Positions 1 through 12,064 of a DNA stretch of 64,000 nt are shown in pieces. Under the pieces are notes generated by a model. That model made no database searches. It had not been told where the DNA came from and saw only the letters and a list, made by a program, of their open reading frames with translations. A program made the translations under genes and the position numbers. The DNA is from Rhyzopertha dominica (taxonomy: Eukaryota; Arthropoda; Insecta; Coleoptera; Bostrichidae): contig QCXZ01000045.1 of the NCBI GenBank assembly GCA_025024175.1, positions 4,032,649 through 4,096,648 on the forward strand, written 5' to 3'. Each line of letters starts with the position of its first letter. Position 1 is the stretch's first letter.

Positions 1-3000
1 ATTCTCATTCCCGCATTGTCGGTCCTTTCGGGCAATTTCAGCGAAAAACGCGTTGCGCCGCGGCCTAATTTGGGGAAATCACGTTTAATGCGTTCTGCAG
101 AATGAGAATGTTCGCCGGCTGCGACACGGAACGACATTGTTAATATATTCCATAACGTGTACTTCTTCCATAAATCTGTTTCTGCTCTCTTTGTAAACCA
201 ATAGCTTCGAGTCACGCAGGAAGTGTATCGCATAGAAATATTCCTGGAACATTGCTGATATTGTTTTAATAGCGTATACGAAACGAGATAAGGGAAAAAC
301 AATTGAGATTAGGCTTTCGATCTACTAAAACGGAGTCATTGCTAATTTTTTCGGCACTGAATAGGCAACATAAAAACGAAGTCTAAATTTACACATTATG
401 AGGATAAAGTAAACGTTGAAATGGCTTTCATTATGACAACCGTTATAATGTCTTTAATAAGTCCTGAAAAAGTTGAAAAGTCAAATAACTCCAAAATATT
501 GGTAGCTATTTGCAACTACAACCGCTACTTCCGTACATTTTTTTGTATAAAATAAAAGTGTAAATCCTTCAGCCTACCTAATTAAAAACTTTAATGTTAC
601 TTGCAGTACTGAATTGAATCTAAACTGGTCTGCAAAAAGGCGATATGTGAATGAAGATTTTAATGCATTTTGCTTTTGAGATGCCTTTGAAATTCCACGC
701 TCTGTTTTATATAGTGATTTGACCATTACCGTAGCGTGACGTCACCGTACGGCGCAACCGTTTGCGCGCCAGTATTAATCGCCTTTGGTTTAACTTAAAT
801 CTTTGAAGTTATTTAACAACCAATCACCGTAAATGAAACATCACTGAAATTGTATTTTTTTTCTATTTCTAATGCAAGCTCCTAATTGTCGCTATCAACA
901 ACAAGAACAACTTTATGATTATAATTGTTTAATTCAGTAGGTATCGAGTTAAAACGTGTAACACCAGAAATAAAAGTGATAAATAAGGACTTTACTTCAC
1001 TGACAACTACACTACTCACAGAAACAGTTTATTGCGAAATAATAATAGTAATGAGCAATACATAAGATACGCAAAGATTAGGGATGCAAATGCATAAAAG
1101 ATATAAATCAACTGTAAATACCTCAGTACCTTTCTACTGTGGCTTCTGAATTGTGCGTAATAAACATCAGTAAAAATTGATTTATTACAAAATTTGGTAT
1201 ATAATATAAAAGTACCATTTAAAGCAGAACTGCAGGAATAAACTTCATTTATAAAATAACTTACTAGCTAAAGGTATTTCTAGATCTTTTACATCATCTA
1301 AAGTAGCTACAGATTTATTGTTTACTATTTAATGAGTAATAGGAGATAATTTCCAATATTCAATATTTAGCTTCATATCATTTACCTTGCACTAATTATT
1401 TTTTANTAGCAATAAGTAGCAATACCATCAAAGGAAAAAATTTTTGTACATATTTAAATTCTCAGAATATAACAAACAAGCAGAAGAAGATATCCCAAGG
1501 CCAAAATANCAAATAAGAGAGTGCCNATGAACGGAACTTTGCGCTACGCAAGATGTNACAGAATGAACCGCTGATTGGAAACCTTTTTATAAAAACTATG
1601 AAGTGTGATTATCAATGTAAATGTAAGCATATAAGGATCTCTGATATCTTATACTTAAATGCAGTTTTGTTTTAAGCATATAGTAACTAACCGTATTTAT
1701 AAATTTGTATATACAGCATGAACTTCTATGTCGTCTTCAAAAGCACTAATAATGTCTTCAGTAAACGTAATCAGAGATAACGTTTTTAAACGTTTCAATA
1801 ATCCCGGATGCGACTAGACTCTCAAACATTTTTGAAGGAACTCTGGTCTAATATTTGCATTTTTCCAGATATCTGAAAAACACCATTATGAACTGATTTT
1901 AGGGAAGCACCACAAAATTTGTAAAAATGATTACAAATCGTCTGACTATTCTTCTTTATGACAGTTTAACTTACTAATTCCATTAAACACATTACTTTAT
2001 TTAGATCAAAAGCTGAGCTAAAAGAAAATATGTGGGCATCATAAACATAATAAGTAGAATTAGTAAAAACATACTAAAAAAATTTAGCAATATTTTCAGT
2101 TATGTTCTTTGCTCTATATATCAGATTACCATTTAAAATATACACAGACGAATTTTATTACCTTTCATTATTTCGTGCACACGTTTTAAAATCTTTTGAT
2201 ACAAGCAATATACTTACATCGTTTTGTTACAGCCACTAATTTATTATAATCAGAAAATCGGATATATTACGAAATATTTTTAAACGTTTATGTAATATCT
2301 TTTTCTTCTAATTAATTTACGAAGGCTCAGAAGAAAACCAAAAAAGAACACATTTTTTCAACTTATTCTTTATAGATACATAAAGATCACAGACAAGATC
2401 CCTACATAAAGCTGTACAACATTTAAATACCATAAAAGCGGCGTTATTAAAATCGTGAAAAAATGTCCAGCAGAACTCTTATTAAGAAGTATTACTAAAA
2501 TTGTTCGGATTCTGAAAGAAATGCAGCAAATACGCTTAAAAGCATAAAAGATGACAAAAGTGTTGTGCAAAACGTTTTCTAGTGACAAAGGATATTGTAA
2601 TGCTTATACTATGGAGTAACTTTTCTCGTAAGTAGTAAAAATTTAGCAACTTCAGCTTCTTGCAGGATCATGTTACCTACATTTTGCAGAGTACTGTGCA
2701 ACCCTAATTTCGCAGTTTTATTTTATGATCGCCATGTAGTTTTGAAATGACCTAATTAGTTCCATAAAACGGGCCTACAGTTTCGATGTAACATGAAATT
2801 TATTCAAAAAAATCTTTCAGCGGTGTTCAAAATTTATTAAATTTCCAGTACATGTAATACTTTTAACCATAAATCAACGAAAGTTAGCTTATTCTACCTG
2901 CACATACAAAGTATTCGCAGTACAACCTTTAACTGTCAAAAGTACGAACTCTTACATCGATCCTCAAGGGTGCACATCAACCTCCTGACCACTCCGCAAA

Positions 3001-3888
3001 TCATGAACCTTTTTCTCCGCTCACCGAAGGAATTCTCATATTTCCCATATTGAACTAATCCCTTTGTATAGCGGATACCCCTGCGGTTACTCCCTTCGAA
3101 TTTATTGCATATCAAACTCCTCCCAGTTGGCTGCCGTTCGTTTCTCTTAGCCCGTTCCACGTGCGAGTTTCGACATATTTCCCTTTGCAAGCAGAAATAC
3201 GATCCAGAAAGAGAGGCGCGAACAAATTGCGAATAGAGATGGGTAAGGAAATCTCTGACGCTCTAGCAGTGTACACAAGTTCTGGTAAACTAAATTAAGG
3301 TTTGGTGTTTATGAACTGATGGATATGTATTTACATGGTTCAATCAAATTTTGCGACTCGTAAGAATAGGCTTGGTAATTCATGAAAAATTTTAACTTGT
3401 TGCTTTAGTGAAAAGAGTAATTCGCATTGGAAATTTAGTATATTTACAGCTATAGCTTTAGGTCTGTATGTGGGGTATATTTTATGCAAACAAAGAAGAC
3501 TCCAAAAAGTCTTGGCGGTAGGGTCAGATGAGTACAAAAACGGAAGATCTGCCATAAGCGGTAAAATCCAAGAAAACAAAATTTTATTCTTTTTTATTAA
3601 ACCCGGACTGATACCATTCAGTGAAATATAGAGAGCTTTCTAAATAATGCACATATTTAAAAGAGTACTAGTTTTCAGTTCTATCGCGACTTAAAATATC
3701 TAGATTCATTTAAGAGGCTCTGTATTTGATATGATATTGTTTGCATTTTATGCATTTATATTTTATTCATATTTATGTTTAGGATAAAACTTGTTAATTT
3801 ATCAGCTTCAATTTTTGTGTGATATATAAATGTTTTATTGTGTCACTTCTTTTGTATTCTCATTTCTGATTTTTTTTTATAAAGAATG
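1..3888. other. AT-rich stretch without recognisable gene
   Basis: No reading frame here resembles a protein family I know; the short open frames at 2370-2588, 2936-3190 and 3340-3579 (minus) look like chance frames. The first ~130 bases are markedly more GC-balanced and complex than the rest and could be part of a conserved non-coding element continuing upstream. Four N positions lie near 1407-1558. Confidence 0.6.
736..745. promoter_or_regulatory. CRE-like palindrome GTGACGTCAC
   Basis: A perfect 10-base palindrome containing the full TGACGTCA cAMP-response element sits in a short GC-rich patch (about 725-785) inside otherwise AT-rich DNA. CREB/ATF-type bZIP proteins bind this core. No neighbouring transcript was identified, so function is inferred from the motif only. 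Confidence 0.35.
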
Positions 3889-4036
3889 TTGTTAGACGTA
3901 ATTAGTTAGTTAAGTCGAGTCTAGCCTAGCCAAGTCCATAAGTGTTGAATAGTTGTAATAAGTCTGAATAGTGTACATAATGTAACCTGCAAATAAATCG
4001 ACTGCACATCACTGATGTCTTCGTCAGCCTACCTGC
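3889..4036 (+). repeat. Candidate 5' LTR end and primer binding site of gypsy-type element
   Basis: The stretch begins TGTTAGACG, carries an AATAAA signal near 3991, and is followed near 4039 by TGGCGCCCACGAC, which resembles the TGGCGCCC start of many tRNA primer binding sites. The gag-pol relic starts just downstream on the same strand, as expected for U5-PBS-gag order. The exact LTR ends are not fixed because no second LTR copy was found in the window. Confidence 0.4.
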
Positions 4037-4193
4037 CTGGCGCCCACGACTCTACAACAATATGGTAAAATACCCCTTTTTACCATACCTGGTGAACCCG
4101 AGAAGAACCCGTAATCTTCTGATGGACAAAGACTAGCTGCAACCCGACGTAGACTGTGAACTCCCCAACGCAATGCGGTAGACCCACCCCAAC

Positions 4194-4216
4194 AGCAGCA
4201 GCAGCAGCAGCAGCAG
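4194..4216 (+). repeat. Short CAG trinucleotide run
   Basis: An array of CAG units encodes the glutamine run at the start of the gag-like frame and is followed by an N. Likely a microsatellite expansion inside the old element. Confidence 0.8.
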
Positions 4217-4963
4217 CGACTACAAGAGTNCGTCAGGACGTTTACAAGGTACCACCGACTCCACCAGCACCCGCCCGTCAATTTAAGATGAATCCAGCAC
4301 CCGCACACAATAGGGCAAGTGCCGTTGCCCGCCTCTCTGCAAAGATCGAGGCCATGAAGAGTGAGCTGGAGCCAACGATGGAGGCAAAGAATGACTGGCA
4401 GACGTGCAGAACGACCAGGGGAGGTCGCACTCGAGGCATTGGATGCCACTTTCAGGAAAAGCATGGGAGAAGACCCAACAGGTGACAGGCCGCCCATAGC
4501 GTGGAAAAATCGGGAAACGCTGCAGGGAATCACTAGCGACGGCAGGTGATTCTCCAAATTCTGCAACACGCCGTCTTTTTGTGCACGACAGAGGTATAGG
4601 AACCAGTTTTTTAACAGACATTGGGGCAGATGTCTACGTGTATCCACGATCACAAGGATCCACGAGGACCACTTTACAAGACAGCATATGAGTTTGCCAC
4701 CTCAAGCACCCCGTCAGTCAAAGTCATAGCCAGCGACACAGCATATGCACCAATACTGGTAAAATTTCCTACTCTGATTAAGTCAAGCAGGCAGCTCACG
4801 TTCCCGAAACATGGAACAGTGCACCACGTCGAGACCGCGCCCGGACTTCCAGTGTGTTGCAGACCCCGAAGACTAACGCTCTAGAAGCTGGATACAGCAG
4901 AGCAAAAGGTCCAGATCATGGTGGAATGTGGAATCGCTAGGACCGTCCCGGACCGCTACCCAG

Positions 4964-5063
4964 TCCGCCTGGAATCTGCTGCTTGTCCTAACGAGATCGA
5001 TGGTGGTGAAGTACTTCCTGCCACTCAATGACTGAGTGAAGACTTCTTGAATGAATTGAAACA
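4964..5063 (-). pseudogene. Inverted RT segment of the gypsy-type element
   Basis: On the minus strand this piece reads IQEVFTQSLSGRKYFTTIDL followed by VR, the RT segment that in gypsy-family polymerases directly follows the DRYPV motif. On the plus strand DRYPV ends at about 4963. The order of the parts is therefore correct but this ~100-base block is flipped in place. After the block no further RT can be read. Confidence 0.7.
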
Positions 5064-5070
5064 CGTCCCA

Positions 5071-5521
5071 TTAGTTCTGACTGCTGTGTAAAATTGCGTT
5101 TTTTCCTTAGTCCTTATTTATAAGTATATAATAGTTTAACTGTTATTTATAGATGTTGCCTTTCTTCACAATAGTGTTACGAGTGCGGGTTCGAAAACTG
5201 CGGATTTCTGACTTAACTTTCTCTTATTCAAGCATTTGTACCGAAACCCACTAAATCTAAACTCAACTATTTTAACACTAATAATTCAGTAAGCCACTAC
5301 ACTGTACACAGTAGTACTAAAAGAACCTGTTTCGTTAAGCCTTTCGTACGGAACTCGCTTTATTAACCGCTTTTCTAATACAGATCTTTCTCTTTATTGT
5401 GCTTCAGTTTTTGCACATCCTTTACCTATTTAACTTAATTTTGAAAAAAAATCGGCATTTCCCGACACTTGTAAAGAAAGCAAAGTTTGGCTAGTGCTTA
5501 AAAAAAGGTGATCCTTCTTTG
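5071..5521. other. Spacer between gypsy relic and LINE
   Basis: No gene or repeat recognised. The part from about 5450 may already belong to the 5' side of the LINE copy that starts clearly at 5522. Confidence 0.4.
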
Positions 5522-6801
5522 ATCACAAGCTACAGACCAATTCCAATACTATCTAACTTCTCAAAGGTCTTTGAATCAGTCTAGTACAAACATCTTTACT
5601 ACAATGTTCGTGATCTCATAACACCCTTTCAACACAGTTTTATGAAAAATAGATCAACTGTTACAAACTTAGCAACTTTTGTACAGTTTGTCTCTAAATC
5701 AATAGACCCGCAAGGTCTATGTAGACGTAACATACACAGACTTTCAAAAAGCATTTGACCATATCAAATCACAACATCCTGATTGATACATTGGCAGGCT
5801 ACGGTCTTTCCGACACTCTTATAGAATTAATTCAATCTTATTTACACGATCCTAAGCAATCTCTTGTATACAAACAATGTAACTCACTACCATATGTTGC
5901 AAGATCAGGAATACCTCAGAGTTCTAATCTAGGACCACTATTCTTTTTACTTCTTATTAATGGTTTGGATTATGAAAAACTATTGTTTGAAGACGATTTA
6001 AAATTTTATACCAGTATTAGAGCAATGGAGGACACCATAATGCTGCAAAAAATATTGCTAAGCTGTACCAATAATAAACTTACTAAACAGCGATAAATTT
6101 TACATCATGTCCTATACAAGACGAAAGCAGATTATCACTTACGAATACTCCATAGGAAATTCTACTATAAATCGTTTCAATTGTGTTAGAGATTTGGGTG
6201 TCCTATTTGATTCTTCATTCACATTCATAGAACACACAGCTTATCAAACTCTCGGCTTTATTTATAGAAACTGCAGAGAATTGTCAAACACAAATAGTAG
6301 CATTCTTCAACTCTGTTTGTCTTATAACGTCGAAACTTGAATACTGCTCGATAATATGGTATCCAATTTATGAGTATCAAAAAAATGACATTGAAAAAGT
6401 TCAACGTAAGTTCTTAAAATTTCTTTTCTACATTCACGATGAAGTCTATCCTCAACAGGGGTATAGCCAAAAAATTCTCTTGAGCAGATTTCAGCTTCCC
6501 TCATTAGAAGAACGGCACATACTAACATCAATTGCTTTAATTTTTAAACTCATAAACAACATGGTTGACTGTGAAATGATTCTGAGTAGTATTTTCTTCT
6601 TGGAACCTAGGGACACAACTAGGAAACATTTAACTTTTTACTATTCTTTCAACAGAACAAATGTACTGCTTAGATCGCCAATATCAGTAATGTGTAGCAA
6701 CTTTAACAGGGTATCTGACATTTGTGACATAAACTATAATAGCCTAAAAAAGGTCATGAAACTGTCAAGCGAATATATTGCAGCAGACATCGTATACCGT
6801 T
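5522..6801 (+). pseudogene. LINE copy 1, jockey/CR1-type reverse transcriptase relic
   Basis: 5'-truncated non-LTR retrotransposon ORF2. The RT blocks appear in order: SYRPIPILSNFSKVFE (about 5525), QHSFMKNRSTVTNL, the block around 5740-5790 broken by a frameshift, ARSGIPQSSNLGPLFF (about 5905), then the catalytic box reading FEDD at 5986-5997 where FADD/YADD is usual. Thumb and C-terminal parts follow: DLGVLFDSSFTF, IYRNCRELSN, and a 108-residue end closing in a stop at 6801. The reading frame changes at least three times, so it is dead. Two more RT relics of the same general type lie at 19225 and 23537 on the same strand. The C-terminal end looks complete, which fits target-primed reverse transcription truncating only the 5' side. 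Confidence 0.88.
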
Positions 6802-8469
6802 AATTTTGTATAATGTTGAATTAATGTAGCATGTTGTTTAAACCTCACATATATTCCATTGACAGAATTTACTGGAGAACCGACATCCCCTGCCATCTAT
6901 CTGACACTAGGATCACTACTTCGTGTCCTATTAACACCACATCTGCATGCCTACAACTCTGGTCCACAGATGGCGCTGATTATCCGCTAGCATGTAACAT
7001 TAGATTAAATATAAAGTTGTGTAAATTTGCGATAAATCAGCTGTGAAGGAAATCAGTTAAGAAATTTTACTCAATTCATAAACAGAATATTTTGGCTTCC
7101 CTGTGCGTTGTAGTCGGCAATAGAAATCTTGGGTCCCTCATATCTGTTGTACCTCGTGTGTTTCTTTGTAAAAACTTTCTTGACAATTCACACATCTCTA
7201 ATTTGGAAGCTGCGATCTATCAAGGAAAACATTGGATTTTCGCGTTCACACTGCTTAACTGTCTCCTTTGATTACGAGGACATTCTTTCTGTTGTAATTT
7301 GTACACAGATTGGATGCCTGCTTTACTGTTCCTTTGAACATGTTTGAATCATTTAACCTGTTGACATTCCATTTGTAAATTAGCGGGAAACGTATCTATG
7401 AGATTTGCTTATCTTCGATCCATCCTGCTCCTCTCTTTTATTAATTAAAAATTCTGATGAAGCTAGTACACGTTCATTAAGGGTCAGACACTAATAACAA
7501 GTTGAACATTCCGTGCGCTTTGGGACCTAGCTTTTTAAAGCTATAATTAAGCTTACTAGTTGCGATATGCATGTCTAAAACTAATTCAAACTTCCACCCT
7601 TGCGCAGTATAAGAAAAAAACCGAACCTCGTGAAATTATACAATTTCTTCATTGCAAGCGGCAGTTCCGTTCATTCTGAAATTGTTCAAATTGTCAGCTA
7701 TATTTTATAGTTTTGTTGGATTGTACTTTTTGCATTGAAGTCGGTTAAAGGCAGTTCAGAGGTCACTTAAAAGCATATTGAAAAACCTTTGCGCATTAAA
7801 ATTTATGCATAGGTCGTATATATAGATATATGGTACAACTCTTCTCATGATGATAAGCTACACAGAAACAACATGCCTTCAAGCCCAAGTGGTTCGCCTG
7901 TTTAGAAAAATATTTTCAGAATATTTCAAGATATCATGAATAAAATTGAAAATCATTTTAGAGAACTAATACATGTGTGACAGGTTGAGGAACACGGTTC
8001 ATCAAACACATTTAGATGTAATGTTAAGTTTTGAGGAAAACCAGAATATCTTATTACTTACCAAGGTGCTTTGCAGTTAAGAGTAAATAAAGAATAGTGA
8101 AGTTTCGCCCTTGTTATGGTCTCTTCAAACAGGAATACCTAATAAATTGGCTATAGCAGACTGCTCTTTGACCGCAGCGTGCTGTTCAAGAGAGTCAGCG
8201 TCATCTTTTTCGCTTTTTCACTCACGGTTAAGTCACCAGAGAAGGTGCCATCTGCAGAAACCTGCTCTATGTTTTAAGGGGCCACAGTTGTAATAAGCAA
8301 CTTCTGAACATTATACGACAGGTAAGTTGTCAGAATTGCCACTATTGTCCCACAAACGATCTCCACTTGATGAACGTTTAGGCAGGTAACTTACTTTCCT
8401 TTAATTAACACACTTATACCAATTTACAATAAATCCAAATAGTAATCGTTCAAAACGCTACTATTATAA
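6802..8469. other. Stretch without recognisable gene
   Basis: The first few hundred bases may be the LINE 3' untranslated region, but no poly-A tail or terminal repeat is clear. Open frames at 7129-7347 and 8111-8293 have no recognisable protein features. Confidence 0.5.
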
Positions 8470-8578
8470 TAAAAGGTGTCTCAAAATGAATTTCAAATTT
8501 CAGAAAAGGAAAACATGGTTACTTGTTATATTTACATATTACTTTTTATTTTTTTAAATAATGTACAATTCTTGGAAT

Positions 8579-10590
8579 TTATACGTAAAAAATTACATCG
8601 TCAAGATGTCTGCCATTGTGAAGCTGCCACTCTTCTAATCGAGACCTCAGATTTACAATAACACGTCGACACAAATTCTGCCCAATACCTGCAAATTCTT
8701 GTTGGATTCGAGCCTTTAATTGTAGCAAATTAGCCGGAGGATTTACGGAAACACGCTGTTTAAGATACCCCCACAAGAAATAATCAGGTGGGGTTAAGTC
8801 AGGACTCCGTGGCGGCAGTTAATTATTCCCCTTCTTGAAATTAGTTTGTCTGGAAACAATTCGCCGACGGCGTCCAATGCCACACGTGCTGTGTGGCTGG
8901 TGGCGCCATCTTGTTGGAACCATGTGCGGTTGTTGTATCCATTCCACTGTTGAAGAGCCGGACCCAAAAATTCACGAATCATTGTGGCATACCTTGCGGA
9001 ATTCACAATAACTGTGCACCCATGATTATTAGAGTTGGGACTATCCGAATTAATATTCGGAATGTTTCCGATTATTCAAACTTTTTACTAGAATCGGAAT
9101 ATGAACTAGAATCGGAATACGAAACAACTCGCGCAAGGAAGGTGGATTATGTATCGAAACTTAGAGACTTACCGAATTACGCAATCGCTCGCGCTTGTTC
9201 AATACCGACAGCAAGCTCATTCCGCTGGCTGTTTGTTGGAATATTCGTTCAAATACAAAATACAAATACAAAAATAAGTAGAATACAATACAAAAACATA
9301 GACAAGTTATAATATCAAAACTTGCAAACCTGTCGAAATACATGATCGCCTACGCTTGCTCGGTATTGATGCCGTTTTTTCACGCGCTACTTTCCGTAAT
9401 ATTATTTCCAAATGCAAAAACGGAATTGTGTAAACTTCAATACGATTCTGTCTGACAGAAGCAGTGAGTTTCTTAGTTATTATAATCATTGTCGTTATTA
9501 ACCATGACTTTAGCATTTAATTTCAATATTGTTTACAGAAAATAATATGATAATAAAATTGAACACCGATAACAAGATCTTATTGAAAATTTATACAGAA
9601 TACGGAAATGACATAATCACGTATGCAATTTTTGGTAAGTAAACAAATGCATGGTAATCTTTCTGCACAGGGCAACGCAAAACAATTCTTTAGATTGAAG
9701 GGTATAACCACGAAATCTGATCTAAATTTGAATATATTAAACACCAGCTGCAACTCGATCGCATGGGGAAGCGAAAGATCCCGAACTAAGGCAACGCGCG
9801 TGTCGATTCTATTCTGACCGACGCTTCGCCCACTTTATTCCGATTCCGAATATTATTCCTATTATTAACGTCTTCGGATTCGGAACATTCCGATTCTTTC
9901 AATCATCCGATTATTCCCAACTCTAATGATTATCCTCAAAAAATACGGTCCGATGATGCCTCTTGACGAAATTGCAGCCCAAACGGTCATCTTGGGGCTA
10001 TGGAGATATTCCTGATGTTTTTCACGAGGGTTGTTTTCTGACCAATAACGCATATTTTGGCGGTTAACATATCCATCTAAATGGAAATGTGCTTCGTCGC
10101 TGAAGAGAATGTTATCGAAATTCTCAAATTGCGCAAGCATGTCATTAGCAAAAATTACTCGCAATGGGTAGTCCGCTTCGTTCAGTGCTTGCACTATTTG
10201 AATTTTATAAGCATGGAAATGCAAGTATCTCCGTAAAATGCGGTGAACATTGCACCGGTGCAAATTTAAAACTGCAGCTTGTTTCCGTATCGAATGCCTA
10301 GGATGTCGCAGCACGCTCACCCGCACACGCTCGTTGTTTTGCAGGGTGCGTGTTGTTCGTTGGCGTCCAACAGCAGGTCGCGAATGCATTGCGGAACCAC
10401 TCTGCTCGAATTTTTGAATCCAGTGCTTGATTAAATTTTCACTTGGGGTGTCATGAATGTCGTGCAGTCCATACTGAACTCGAAAACGTCGCCGCACTAT
10501 CACGTACGAATGCAACTCATAAAAAGTGCGAATACAGAAGGCACTTTGTCTCCGCTGTAGCGATCCATTGCAACACACTAAATTCCACAC
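8579..10590 (-). pseudogene. Tc1/mariner-type transposase, split by insertion and frameshifted
   Basis: A DDD-type transposase would cut and paste its own element at TA sites. From the N-terminus (about 10590 downward): helix-turn-helix DNA-binding region (ENLIKHWIQKFEQSGSA and KQAAVLNLHRCNVHRIL), first catalytic block FSDEAHFHLDGYVNRQN, then MTVWAAISSRGIIGPYF. The frame is then cut by the hAT insertion at 9022-9933. After it the protein resumes with VIVNSARYATMIREFLG, the second block WFQQDGATSHTARVAL, and in another frame the third block PPRSPDLTPPDYFLWGYLK, ending DDVIFYV near 8579. About 36 residues separate the second and third aspartates. All three catalytic aspartates are present. Damage consists of the insertion, a one-base loss in a T run just before it, and a frameshift before the third block. 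The true start is uncertain; the open frame begins with a non-ATG codon. Confidence 0.9.
9030..9925. mobile_element. Non-autonomous hAT-type element with 8-bp target duplication
   Basis: The element begins TAGAGTTGGGA and ends TCCCAACTCTA, an 11-bp perfect inverted repeat that extends imperfectly inward. It is flanked by identical 8-base copies of ATGATTAT at 9022-9029 and 9926-9933, and the host transposase sequence continues directly on either side. Eight-base duplications are the signature of hAT transposons. The 896-bp interior has no convincing transposase frame; open frames at 8893-9312 and 9307-9516 are chance frames. It must have been mobilised by a transposase supplied elsewhere. Confidence 0.9.
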
Positions 10591-11069
10591 AAGCTGCTCC
10601 TCGACGCATGCTTGCGCGCAGCTGTCCGTGAAACAGTTCCCGCGCTATTTCAAAATGAAAAACGAAATTCATTGTGAGACACCCTTTACTAAACATTCAG
10701 TAAACTACTTTCAGAACACTGTACTGTACTCACTAGCACCATTTGAAACACTGTTGGCTATTGTTCGCTTGTTTCACGACCTTTAACATCAGTTCTCCGC
10801 GCTCTTTTCGTCGGGCTATATACCTATATACTCCCTTTGAAAATTCTCGAATGTTTACAGCGTCATCTCTCTCGAACATCACTAGTCGTCGCTCTGGTTG
10901 CCCAATCTAGCACAGGCTAGACCACATCGTAACAGTATTATACAATAATTCCAGCGATATCGGATTACAAGATCAATCCGGTTTATTATCCACAAAGCTG
11001 GAACTGTAATAGATCATTAAGTTATATTATTGTAGCATGCCGGATAGACGGACTGGGAACAAGAAAATT

Positions 11070-11100
11070 TTTAGTCATGCATTAGATATGCATGACTAAA
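11070..11100. repeat. Perfect 13-bp hairpin
   Basis: Arms TTTAGTCATGCAT (11070-11082) and ATGCATGACTAAA (11088-11100) are exact reverse complements around a 5-base loop TAGAT. It could be the fused ends of a small element or a cruciform-forming site; no T-run typical of a terminator context matters in a eukaryote. Confidence 0.7.
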
Positions 11101-11995
11101 TAAAAAGATGAAGACGGATCTTCAAATACAAAGTCGTGCTACCCAGTTTTGGTGTATTTATACATATATCTTACTCTATGGAATTTCAGATAAGTGCGAG
11201 ATAACTCAACGTATAAAGAACTGAAACAGTAGCGGGATTCAATTACAGCCTAAATGGTCCGTCATTTAGTTGAATACTCGGGAATAATTCCACTTGTGCA
11301 CAATGGCTATATTCCCTCTAAACGGTCTTCCTGTTTAACATAATACGTATCCCGGAGGTATGGGATAATACTCTGCGTCTCTTGATAATATGCAACCGCT
11401 TTGCATCCGACCTAAAATTTTAATAGAGATACGGGAAACAATAACAGGCCTACTAAAAACCTTGGGAGGAACGGTGGTATTTTCTTTATCAGTATACATA
11501 CAAGCTGGAAATTGTATTTTATAATTAACGCGTCAATCTTCTAACATAGCCCGATTTTTGAGTGACGGGAACCGTTTAGGACTATTTGAAACAAGTATAA
11601 AAGGCTATTTCTGTGAAGATGACTTTACCGCATTGTCATTGTATCGTCCAAATGTATGTAATTTCTTACTAAAAGCAAATGAAAAAATGCACATGCTGGT
11701 CGTTATCATCGTGTACAGTTTACACAATTTTTATTTAAGCCATTCTAATCTAGTTGCATTGTTGGAGGGAATGAAGGGGCACTTGAGAAAAATCATTACA
11801 ATAGTGTTGATGATTTTAATTAGCTTCAGAACACATTTTCCCGTACAAATTCAGTCTCTTTTAAAAGAAACCATCGTGAAAATAAAAAACGAAGTCTCTT
11901 AATATTCTTAGAATATTTGAAGTATTATGGGTTTAAGCAGTTGTATACAGTTCAGCAATCATTCGCTTGTAGTTATTGATATAACGAAAGTTATA

Positions 11996-12064
11996 GATAT
12001 ATCGACAAGCAATAATCGTTATTCGATATATCGATAAATGTCGATAACCATTAATATATCGATA
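11996..12064. promoter_or_regulatory. Cluster of TATCGATA (DRE-like) sites
   Basis: Two perfect TATCGATA palindromes (12029-12036 and 12057-12064) and two near matches (about 11999 and 12040) lie within 70 bases. In Drosophila this is the DRE motif bound by DREF and overlapping BEAF-32 sites at promoters and domain boundaries. The function in this organism is inferred from the motif only; no start site or gene is seen next to it. Confidence 0.3.

Larger units (their letters stand above)
4156..5070 (+). pseudogene. Gypsy-type LTR retrotransposon gag-pro-RT relic
   Basis: Broken remains of an LTR retrotransposon polyprotein spread over several frames. In order: a glutamine tract followed by a gag-like helix (AVARLSAKIEAMKSEL); a retropepsin segment at about 4548-4665 (TRRLFVHDRGIGTSFL then DIGADVYVYPRS); the linker before RT (LTFPKHGTVHHVETAPG); and the start of RT (CGIARTVPDRYPV). 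The protease active-site triad, normally D-T/S-G, reads D-I-G, so it would be inactive. There is a frameshift after the protease, a stop in the RT start, and a large loss between protease and RT. The following RT segment is inverted. The element ends near 5070, so polymerase core, RNase H and integrase are absent. No function remains. Confidence 0.8.
8472..10686 (-). mobile_element. Tc1/mariner-type DNA transposon, interrupted by a hAT element
   Basis: The ends are imperfect inverted repeats: left AAAGGTGTCTC(A)AAATGAATTTC and right, read inward, AAGGGTGTCTC with AATGAATTTC. Both are flanked by TA (8470-8471 and 10687-10688), the target duplication of this superfamily. Removing the 896-bp insertion and one 8-bp duplication leaves about 1.31 kb, the usual length of such elements. 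The transposase lies on the minus strand. It is one of several different Tc1/mariner families in the window. Confidence 0.92.

Noticed and set aside
4024..4653. 209-codon minus-strand frame with a cysteine run
   Set aside because: It is the antisense shadow of the gag/CAG repeat region of a plus-strand retrotransposon and contains an N.
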